A stretch of DNA of 12,819 nt from assembly GCA_016462375.1 (NCBI GenBank), contig JAEMTJ010000010.1:1-12819 (forward strand), read 5' to 3'. The notes beneath the pieces are model-generated. The model did no database searches. It worked only from the letters and a program-made list of their open reading frames with translations, and was not told the DNA's origin. Numbering within the stretch: position 1 is the first letter of the stretch; each line of letters starts with the position of its first letter. A program made the position numbers and the translations under genes. Positions 7,023 through 12,819 of this stretch are shown piece by piece. The DNA is from Rhodoluna sp. Its GTDB lineage: Bacteria; Actinomycetota; Actinomycetes; Actinomycetales; Microbacteriaceae.

Positions 7023-7445
7023 TCAGTTTGTTACTTGGACAACTAATTCGTTGCTAGTAACAATCCCGCTAGGCGTTTGGATCTCCGCACGATAGATGAT
7101 ATCTCCAGCGACAGCAGGATGAACCTTGAAGACTACGGTGCTGTTCTCTGGGGTCTTGGCAGTGTATTTCTTGACTACCTGCCATGCACCGTCAACTCGG
7201 CCTTCAAGTTGAATTGCATAACTCTTGCCCGTTTTGTCATTCAAATTCAAAACTAGCCCAACAGGAATACGATCATTGATTTTCCAAGTCGTTTGGGTTG
7301 TGCCGTAGAGCTTTAGAAAAGCTTCGTATTTCTTAGGCTGGCTTGCCGACCACGAACCAAACATGATCGCAGCAATGAGCAAAATGAACGCAGCAAACGC
7401 AGCAACTACCCAGGTACCAACTTTGACACGACTTAGAAACTTCAC
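7023..7445 (-). CDS. Membrane-anchored protein with one extracytoplasmic Ig-like domain
   Basis: I do not recognise a named family. The 140-residue product starts with a short basic segment (MKFLSRVK), then one hydrophobic helix at about 11-30 (TWVVAAFAAFILLIAAIMFG). By the positive-inside rule the remaining ~105 residues face outward. That part is strand-rich, with a likely beta-sandwich pattern (YAIQLEGRVDGAWQVVKKYT, FKVHP, IYRAEIQTPSG, ELVVQV), like small bacterial Ig-like or FN3-like domains; no catalytic motif is seen. The GTG start shares bases with the TGA stop of the DUF4287 gene in a GTGA overlap (7442-7445). A GGAA stretch sits about nine bases upstream, so coupled translation is likely. 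Its position between threonine-catabolic enzymes and a sugar-nucleotide dehydrogenase is odd for a surface protein. It might bind wall polymer or a partner protein, but this is speculation. Confidence 0.75.
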   Translation of the reverse strand: MKFLSRVKVGTWVVAAFAAFILLIAAIMFGSWSASQPKKYEAFLKLYGTTQTTWKINDRIPVGLVLNLNDKTGKSYAIQLEGRVDGAWQVVKKYTAKTPENSTVVFKVHPAVAGDIIYRAEIQTPSGIVTSNELVVQVTN

Positions 7446-7651
7446 AGCTTATTTTCCGTTCTAAATACGTGGACGAGAGCATTAGCGTGACCCTGACCCA
7501 TTTTATGAATTTCTTGTAGGAACTTTACTTGTTCCATGTGCTTATTGTCCTTAACCTTCTTGAGCTCTTTCATCCAGAATGCAATTGGCTTGCCATATTT
7601 AACTTCAATGGATGGGAAGTAACTCTTCGGGCCTTTTACCTTTTCTTCCAT
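7442..7651 (-). CDS. DUF4287-type small protein
   Basis: A 69-residue basic protein resembling the uncharacterised DUF4287 family. The recognisable pattern is YGKPIAFWMKEL (19-30), a histidine at 38, a K-LQEIH segment and the near-family signature GQGHANALVHVFR (52-64). These proteins are small and probably helical; no biochemical function is established to my knowledge. No signal peptide or membrane helix is visible, so it is likely cytoplasmic. Its ATG overlaps the kbl stop by one base (TAATG, 7649-7653) and its TGA overlaps the next GTG start, so it is sandwiched by translational coupling and must be expressed with the threonine pathway. No strong independent ribosome site is seen. That it is a real gene is well supported by the overlaps and the family pattern; the role is unknown. 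Confidence 0.8.
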   Translation of the reverse strand: MEEKVKGPKSYFPSIEVKYGKPIAFWMKELKKVKDNKHMEQVKFLQEIHKMGQGHANALVHVFRTENKL

Positions 7652-8844
7652 TAGCCAACTCTAACTTGGGCTCTCGCATTTCTAAAAGCAGCAACACAGA
7701 GCTGAATTTGTTCAGTTGAGTGAGCAGCAGAAAGTTGTACTCTGATTCTCGCCTTGTCTTTTGGCACAACAGGGAAACTAAAAGCTGTGACATAGATGCC
7801 CTCAACAAACATTTGGTTGGCGATTTTTGTTGCAAGCCTGGCATCACCAAACATAACTGGAATGATCGGGTGCTCACCTGGCAGTAAATCGAAACCTTCC
7901 GCAGTCATTAGTTCTCTAAATAGTTTCGCGTTTTCTTGTAATTTGTTTCGAAGTAACGGACCTTCAGTTACATCTGAAGCAATTCTTATCGCTTCAAGAG
8001 AGCCGGCGGCGATTACCGGAGCTAATGAATTTGAAAACAGATAGGGTCTGGCTTTTTGTCTCAACAGTTCAACTATTGAAGCTCTTCCACTGACATAGCC
8101 ACCAGCAGCTCCACCTAAAGCCTTACCGAATGTCCCTGTGTAAATGTCCACTCGAGAGCCCACCCCTGAAAGTTCTGGAGTGCCCTTACCGCCAGCACCG
8201 ATAAGACCTACTGCATGTGAATCATCTACCATCACCACAGCGTTGTATTTTTCAGCTAGATCACAAATCTCTTTCAGCGGAGCGATATACCCATCCATAC
8301 TGAAGACACCATCAGTGACAATCACTCTTGATTTAGCGCTAGCCGACTCAATTAGAGCTCTCTCTAGGTCTGCCATGTCTCGGTTCTTGTATCTAAATCG
8401 GGCCGCTTTAGATAACCTGATGCCGTCAATAATGCTTGCGTGGTTTAGCTCATCACTGATGATGGCATCTTCTTCACCGAACAGTGCTTCGAATACTCCA
8501 CCGTTGGCATCAAAACATGAACTAAACAAAATGGTGTCATCAGTCCCTAGAAACCAAGAAACCGCAGCCTCAAGCTCAAGGTGGATGTCTTGAGTCCCAC
8601 AAATAAAACGCACGCTCGCTACCCCAAAGCCAAGTTCTTGAAGTGCTTGTCCTGCAGCGATTTTTATTCGTTCGTCGTCTGCGAGGCCGAGATAGTTATT
8701 GGCACAAAAATTCAGGAGTGATGTTGGCCCCGATTTGATTTGAGAACCTTGGGCGGTGGCCAAAGCTCTTTCACTCTTATACAGACCGGAATTAGAGATG
8801 TCTTCCAATCGCTTTGCAATAACTTTTCCAAAAGTGTCAAACAT
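7651..8844 (-). CDS. kbl: Glycine C-acetyltransferase (2-amino-3-ketobutyrate CoA ligase)
   Basis: PLP-dependent alpha-oxoamine synthase family enzyme that cleaves 2-amino-3-ketobutyrate with CoA to glycine and acetyl-CoA, completing threonine breakdown begun by Tdh. The chosen ATG at 8844 gives 397 residues, about the length of E. coli Kbl. An in-frame ATG 24 codons upstream (8916) would only add sequence lying inside tdh. Supporting motifs are NFCANNYLGLADD (45-57), the cofactor-stacking His in DELNHASIIDG (H135), DGVFSMDG (178-185), VDDSHAVG (206-213) and the Schiff-base lysine in TGTFGKALGG (K241). Related family members such as 8-amino-7-oxononanoate synthase share the fold, but the direct coupling to tdh decides the call. 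The start overlaps the tdh stop by one base (TAATG, 8842-8846), as does the next gene with kbl. Confidence 0.93.
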   Translation of the reverse strand: MFDTFGKVIAKRLEDISNSGLYKSERALATAQGSQIKSGPTSLLNFCANNYLGLADDERIKIAAGQALQELGFGVASVRFICGTQDIHLELEAAVSWFLGTDDTILFSSCFDANGGVFEALFGEEDAIISDELNHASIIDGIRLSKAARFRYKNRDMADLERALIESASAKSRVIVTDGVFSMDGYIAPLKEICDLAEKYNAVVMVDDSHAVGLIGAGGKGTPELSGVGSRVDIYTGTFGKALGGAAGGYVSGRASIVELLRQKARPYLFSNSLAPVIAAGSLEAIRIASDVTEGPLLRNKLQENAKLFRELMTAEGFDLLPGEHPIIPVMFGDARLATKIANQMFVEGIYVTAFSFPVVPKDKARIRVQLSAAHSTEQIQLCVAAFRNARAQVRVG

Positions 8845-9890
8845 TAGATTTGAGTCCAATCCAAAACAACTTTGCCTCCCGTGCCCGACCTTGCTAAGGC
8901 AAAGCCTTCTTCCCAAGAACTAGCTGGCATGCGATCTGTAATTACGGATGCGATACGCTTTCGCAAAGTCTCGCTGGATTTCAACATTGAACTCATTGCT
9001 GTCCAAGTTTCAAACATCTCTCTACCGTAAATGCCCTTCAAGGTAATCATGTGTGTGACTACTTTTGACCAATCAATGTCTATTGGTTCGCTAGGCAAGC
9101 CCAACATAGCCACCCGTCCACCGTGATTCAAATTTTCAATAATCTCCGGAAGAGCGCCTTTATTACCTGACATCTCAAAAGCAACATCAAAGCCTTCACG
9201 CATTCCAAGTTCTATTTGTGTTTCAACTATCCGATGCTTAGTAACGTTTAGTGCTATGTCGACCCCCATGCTTCTGGCTAATTCAAGGCGAGCTTCACTC
9301 ACATCGGTAGCAACAATGTATCGAGCGCCAACATGTCTTGCAACAGCGATAGACATCAAGCCAATCGGCCCTACCCCAGATATCAGTACATCCTCACCGA
9401 CCAAGCTATAGGCCAGAGCAGTGTGAACTGCATTACCGAACGGATCGAAGATAGCGCCAAGATCTGGATCTATCGCATCGTGATGCACCCAGACATTAGA
9501 TTCTGGAATAACTATGAATTCTGCAAAGGCCCCATCGCGATTAACGCCAACCCCGAGCGTTCTAATGCACATTTGTCTTCTACCGGCTCGGCAGTTACGG
9601 CAAATTCCGCAGACAATGTGCCCTTCACCGGAGACCATTGCTCCGACTTCAACTTCATGAACTCGACTACCTATTTCAACGACTTCCCCGAAGAACTCGT
9701 GGCCCGGAATTATTGGGGTCTTGATAGTTTCCGAAGCCCAGTTATCCCAGCTCTCGATGTGAAGATCTGTTCCACAGATGCCTGTTCGTAAGACCCGAAT
9801 CTTGACATCATTTTCGCCAACCCGTGGCTCTGGAACATCTACCAGTTCTAATCCTGGCCCTGCTACCGCTTTAACTAGTGCGCGCATCAT
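8844..9890 (-). CDS. tdh: L-threonine 3-dehydrogenase (zinc-dependent)
   Basis: Oxidises L-threonine to 2-amino-3-ketobutyrate with NAD, the first step of the Tdh-Kbl route to glycine and acetyl-CoA. It is a medium-chain zinc dehydrogenase of 348 residues; E. coli Tdh has 341. The catalytic zinc site is seen in GICGTDLH (C39) and PGHEFFGEV (H64, E65). The structural zinc site has four cysteines at 94, 97, 100 and 108. The Tdh-specific stretches GVGVNRDGAFAEF, AIFDPFGNAVHTA and KGIYGREMFETW separate it from general alcohol or sorbitol dehydrogenases. The Rossmann motif is SGVGPIGLM. Two adjacent ATG codons (9888-9890 and 9885-9887) are possible; GAAAGA just upstream is better spaced for the second. 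This is the first gene of the leftward operon, so the promoter should lie in 9891-10013. No riboswitch-like structure is obvious there. Confidence 0.95.
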   Translation of the reverse strand: MMRALVKAVAGPGLELVDVPEPRVGENDVKIRVLRTGICGTDLHIESWDNWASETIKTPIIPGHEFFGEVVEIGSRVHEVEVGAMVSGEGHIVCGICRNCRAGRRQMCIRTLGVGVNRDGAFAEFIVIPESNVWVHHDAIDPDLGAIFDPFGNAVHTALAYSLVGEDVLISGVGPIGLMSIAVARHVGARYIVATDVSEARLELARSMGVDIALNVTKHRIVETQIELGMREGFDVAFEMSGNKGALPEIIENLNHGGRVAMLGLPSEPIDIDWSKVVTHMITLKGIYGREMFETWTAMSSMLKSSETLRKRIASVITDRMPASSWEEGFALARSGTGGKVVLDWTQI

Positions 9891-9922
9891 TGATCTTTCG
9901 TCGCCGTTGACGTGGGCTAACT

Positions 9923-9935
9923 TGTGGTCGCCACA
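9923..9935. promoter_or_regulatory. 13-bp inverted repeat in the divergent tdh / membrane-protein intergenic region
   Basis: TGTGGTCGCCACA has perfect 5-base arms around a 3-base centre. It lies 33 bases upstream of tdh and 78 upstream of the rightward gene. Size and GT...AC-like symmetry fit an operator for a dimeric repressor such as a GntR- or LacI-type protein. No regulator gene is adjacent in the window. A weak rightward promoter, TTGTGG (9922-9927) with TATGAG (9945-9950) at 17-base spacing, would overlap it. No convincing leftward -10/-35 pair stands out. The repeat is seen; its role is inference. Confidence 0.3.
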
Positions 9936-10013
9936 GAACTAGCCTATGAGGATTTCATCCCAACATGGTCTCAGTGAAGGGGTGTTGGCAATAAGGAGCC
10001 CTAGCATTTAGAT

Positions 10014-10430
10014 ATGACTGAAACTAACAACTACGGATACCTGCGCAAAGTATTAGCTACCGGCGCGACAGTCTTTGGACTGAGCGCTCTATTCCTACTT
10101 TTTGCTCCAGCACTATTTAATGAGCTGCTTGGTTTTACATCCACTGCTGAACTCGAATGGGCCATGCGCATGATTGCTATAACCCTGGTAGCGCTTTGTG
10201 GAAACATGCTGTCTGTCTCTCTCAAAGGAAAGGACAGCGCTGTCCTATTCTCAGCAAGAGTTATGGCACTTTCTGCTTCAGCGTTAGGAACACTAACCCT
10301 GCTTACCCCAGTCGCAGCTCTAACCTGGTTTGATTACGCGTACGCTGCAATTGGATTCGGTTTCAGCTTCGCATACATTGTTGGGCTAGTTAGAATTCCG
10401 ACAGCGAGCCCTCAAGCACCAAGCCGATAA
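10014..10430 (+). CDS. Small integral membrane protein of unknown function
   Basis: A 138-residue protein with four predicted transmembrane helices: about 14-34 (LATGATVFGLSALFLLFAPA), 50-69, 78-98 and 104-127. Both termini are probably cytoplasmic. I do not recognise the family; helix lengths and small-residue content resemble the many short DUF-type bacterial four-helix proteins. No conserved charged residue in the membrane suggests a transport path. A good Shine-Dalgarno AAGGAG is at 9993-9998, but 15 bases from the ATG, which is long; no in-frame alternative start lies nearer because a TAG occurs at 10002-10004. It is transcribed away from tdh and converges on the protease gene with only nine bases between stops. 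Confidence 0.75.
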   Translation: MTETNNYGYLRKVLATGATVFGLSALFLLFAPALFNELLGFTSTAELEWAMRMIAITLVALCGNMLSVSLKGKDSAVLFSARVMALSASALGTLTLLTPVAALTWFDYAYAAIGFGFSFAYIVGLVRIPTASPQAPSR

Positions 10431-10439
10431 AGTACTGCC

Positions 10440-12819
10440 CTACTGAGCAATCATCAAAGGATATTTGCTGGAACCGTATCTATTCGCTAATGGGATCTCT
10501 ACTGAATCTCCGCGTCGATACCAATTTGGCACGTCTCCGGCAGTTGCGGTTATCCGCACAGAGTGTGCACCTTTAATTTTTCCAAAGTTGAACCGCTGCG
10601 AACTCCAACGTTTGGTATCACGAGAAGAAATAACTTGACCATCTGAGTCCAGGAATTCGATTAGAGTTCCCTGACCATTTTGGTTTGGCTTTACATCACA
10701 AGTCACACGAAGAGAGACAGTTCTAAAGCAACTGCCGCTAGGTGCAGTTAGCTCAGCAAATGAAACGCTAATCGGATTGCTAGGTTCGCTCCACGAGTCA
10801 CCCCACATGTCGTGTGCGACTTCAACAAAGCGATAGGTGAATGTTCTCCTGTTGACATCCTCATTTGGTTGAACACCGAACGTGACTCTTTGACCTGGGT
10901 TGTCGTATCTCATAAACGCACCGTCAGATCTATACACTCGCCAGGTGTTGGTTGGCGCAGATAGCGGTGCATCAAATTCCACATACGTCGGAAGTATTTC
11001 CTTTATTTGTATGTTGGTTGGTTTAGCGGGCGCTGGCTTGAGCAGGCGATACCCGTAGGGCTCACTAGCCATAAGGAGATTCCCGAGACAGTCTTCAGCG
11101 GACCTTGCATAGACACTGATAGAAGATGGCCATGTGAAACCGGACGAGATAACTGAAGTGTCCGTCATGCAGGTAGTACTGCCATCGGGCAGATACCTAA
11201 CCTCGTAAGACAAAGCCCCCGGTACCGGGTCCCATTCAAATTTGACTTCAGCATCGGATAGATAAGTAGTCCGAATAGTAATGCTGGCATTTGACTGATA
11301 AATCTTTACTGTGAAGAGCTCGGTCGGTTCACCTAAAACGCTATCCGGAGAAATCAGTCGGAATCTGCCCGTGAACTGGCCAACAGGCTTATTCATGTTG
11401 CAACTGAAATTGAAATTCCGAATAACCATGCTCAGCGGTCCTTGGTCAACACCTCTGCAGTAAACAGAGGTCCCGTCGGTAAATTCAAAGATCCCACCTA
11501 TAGCCGGATTCCAGTTGTTCAGTATCCAGTTAATAGAAGGGTCATCCACTCGTACGTCATTGATCTGGAAATTCATAGAGTCTGTGCGCGCATTTATTTC
11601 AGACATCCGGTTTGGATCTTCAATGGTAGGAGCCTTTGGTATGAGGTTGACTCTCATTACTAGCAAAACAGGATCCGAAACCGAGGTTCCTCGCACCAAC
11701 TGCACAGCAAAGCTTTGCCCTAGTTCCCCAGAAAAGCTGTATGGGCTTAAAGCATTCCTAGCAACTAACTTTGAGTTGACATAGAGATCACCGTTAGCAC
11801 CTGACCAACTCACTGTTGCGTCTTTCCCCAAGGAAGTAATTGTTGGAGCTGGCATGGTGTTGTTCTGGGCCATACGTCTTGCAAGAATTACCGCTTTGTC
11901 AGCGGCAAGTAATCCGGCACCGGTAAAAAACTGTTGCGGCAAAGTTGATTCAACTTCTTGATTGCAGCTCCAAAGGTTGGTTTCAATAGATTTCTCGCAG
12001 TAATCCCAAACCTTGGGTTTAGTTTCCAAAGCAGGTCTTGTAGACGCTTGCAGAACTGCCTGCACTTGCGCAGGTGTCAGCGATGGATTTGCCTCTAAAA
12101 TAAGTGCTGCGACACCAGCGATTAGAGGTGTGGCCGCTGATGTTCCACCAAACCCATTAGTAGCACCGATTGGATCATAAGCAATGCTGTCGACACCTGG
12201 TGCGATTAGGTCTAGGTTAGGTCCCCAACTTGAAAATGATGCGCGAGCATTGAAATGTTCCGAAGCACCTGCCCCAATTAGTCCAGTAATGGAATAGGAA
12301 GCCATGGAATTTTCAGTTGATTTTCCTTGCAGACAATATCGATTTACTCCCCAGCCGCCATAAGTACTGCAACCTGAATTACCCAATGCCGCTACAACAA
12401 CCACACCTCGTCTAGTCACGTCATTCAAGATTGCATTCATCTCTGGGTCGTTGTATCCACCAAAGCTCATGCTGATAACCTGCGCACCTTGAGCTGTTGC
12501 CCAGAGGATTGCTTTCTTAGCCGCTTCTGAATCACAGGAACTCAAATAACAAACACGACCAATGATTAGTGAAACCCCTGGAGCAATTCCACCAACTCCG
12601 GTTGCAGGGTCATAATCAGCAGCGACAGTGGACGCTGTCAGGCTGCCATGTTCTTGCAGGGGGTGTTGTGAAGAAACAAAGTCCTTATAAGCAATGATCT
12701 TGCTTGTAAGCCCTGGAATGTTTGGTGAGACCCCGCTATCTAGGACGGCAACTTTTACGCCAGCACCGGTTGCACCCATTTGATGAGCGACATCTCCACC
12801 GATGGCCTTCATAGCCCAT
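10440..12819 (-). CDS. Secreted S8 subtilisin-like serine protease with modular C-terminal half (N-terminus outside window)
   Basis: The frame stays open to the window edge, so the ATG at 12812 is probably internal: the codons before it read on (Trp at 12816-12818), as expected between a propeptide and catalytic domain. Signal peptide and prodomain are missing from view. Counting from 12812, the triad is D25 (VAVLDSGVS), H55 (QEHGSLTAST) and S225 (GGTSAATP), with oxyanion N145 (VAALGNSGC). The His motif departs from the usual HGTxVAG. The catalytic domain ends near residue 315. About 475 further residues form several beta-sandwich modules; an FN3-like pattern is clear in VKFEWDPVPGALSYEVRYLP and in WRVYRSDG. 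Cysteines occur mostly in pairs (VCYLSSC; CSTYGGWGVNRYC; YCEKSIETNLWSC; GSCFRTVSLRVTC), fitting disulfides outside the cell. No LPXTG anchor or C-terminal helix is seen, so it is likely released. Substrate is unknown. Confidence 0.88.
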   Translation of the reverse strand, partial: WAMKAIGGDVAHQMGATGAGVKVAVLDSGVSPNIPGLTSKIIAYKDFVSSQHPLQEHGSLTASTVAADYDPATGVGGIAPGVSLIIGRVCYLSSCDSEAAKKAILWATAQGAQVISMSFGGYNDPEMNAILNDVTRRGVVVVAALGNSGCSTYGGWGVNRYCLQGKSTENSMASYSITGLIGAGASEHFNARASFSSWGPNLDLIAPGVDSIAYDPIGATNGFGGTSAATPLIAGVAALILEANPSLTPAQVQAVLQASTRPALETKPKVWDYCEKSIETNLWSCNQEVESTLPQQFFTGAGLLAADKAVILARRMAQNNTMPAPTITSLGKDATVSWSGANGDLYVNSKLVARNALSPYSFSGELGQSFAVQLVRGTSVSDPVLLVMRVNLIPKAPTIEDPNRMSEINARTDSMNFQINDVRVDDPSINWILNNWNPAIGGIFEFTDGTSVYCRGVDQGPLSMVIRNFNFSCNMNKPVGQFTGRFRLISPDSVLGEPTELFTVKIYQSNASITIRTTYLSDAEVKFEWDPVPGALSYEVRYLPDGSTTCMTDTSVISSGFTWPSSISVYARSAEDCLGNLLMASEPYGYRLLKPAPAKPTNIQIKEILPTYVEFDAPLSAPTNTWRVYRSDGAFMRYDNPGQRVTFGVQPNEDVNRRTFTYRFVEVAHDMWGDSWSEPSNPISVSFAELTAPSGSCFRTVSLRVTCDVKPNQNGQGTLIEFLDSDGQVISSRDTKRWSSQRFNFGKIKGAHSVRITATAGDVPNWYRRGDSVEIPLANRYGSSKYPLMIAQ

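Noticed and set aside
8144..8593. 149-codon open frame on the + strand opposite kbl
   Set aside because: Ser/Pro/Ala-rich shadow translation opposite PLP-enzyme motifs; no independent support.
8845..8916. N-terminal extension of kbl from an ATG at 8916
   Set aside because: It lies wholly within tdh, adds residues unlike the family, and ignores the TAATG overlap at 8842-8846 that gives the normal Kbl length.
9333..9791. 152-codon open frame on the + strand opposite tdh
   Set aside because: Shadow of a conserved zinc dehydrogenase; no recognisable protein features and no upstream signal.
9891..10013. Possible riboswitch, such as a glycine type, upstream of tdh
   Set aside because: The region is only 123 bases, shared with a divergent gene, and shows no long conserved-looking stems beyond the 13-bp repeat.

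Overview
The window looks like a chromosomal segment from an actinobacterium. Base composition is moderate, a little under half G+C by eye. Several genes use GTG or TTG starts, and the secreted proteins carry Ig-like and FN3-like modules of the kind common in Actinobacteria. A small-genome freshwater Microbacteriaceae relative is a reasonable guess, but this is inference and no marker gene in the window proves it. I see no rRNA, tRNA, insertion sequence, CRISPR array or prophage gene.

Layout. (1) Positions 1-1114, + strand: the end of a membrane protein, then a family 2-type glycosyltransferase six bases downstream. This looks like the tail of a surface-polysaccharide cluster. (2) 1115-4149, + strand: two secreted GH16 endo-glucanase-like enzymes in tandem. 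Both have intact ExDxxE catalytic motifs but different N-terminal beta-sandwich modules. The first is preceded by a leader with competing inverted repeats around its ribosome binding site. (3) 4177-9890, - strand: six tightly packed co-directional genes. In transcription order they are L-threonine 3-dehydrogenase (tdh), glycine C-acetyltransferase (kbl), a DUF4287-type small protein, a membrane-anchored Ig-like protein, a UDP-glucose 6-dehydrogenase-type enzyme and a CoA-acylating methylmalonate-semialdehyde dehydrogenase. The first four are joined by TAATG, TAATG and GTGA overlaps. (4) 9891-10013: a divergent intergenic region with a 13-bp inverted repeat. (5) 10014-10430, + strand: a four-helix membrane protein of unknown function. 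(6) 10440-12819, - strand: a large S8 subtilisin-like protease with a long modular C-terminal half, cut at its N-terminus by the window edge.

How they may work together. The glycosyltransferase, the UDP-sugar dehydrogenase and the two GH16 enzymes fit synthesis and trimming of an extracellular polysaccharide. Tdh plus Kbl convert threonine to glycine and acetyl-CoA. The methylmalonate-semialdehyde dehydrogenase is a second enzyme yielding acyl-CoA and NADH. The DUF4287 and anchored Ig-like proteins, translationally coupled to the threonine pathway, are the least explained genes. No clearly novel multi-gene system is demonstrated. The best leads are the GH16 leader structure and the four-gene overlapping threonine operon.
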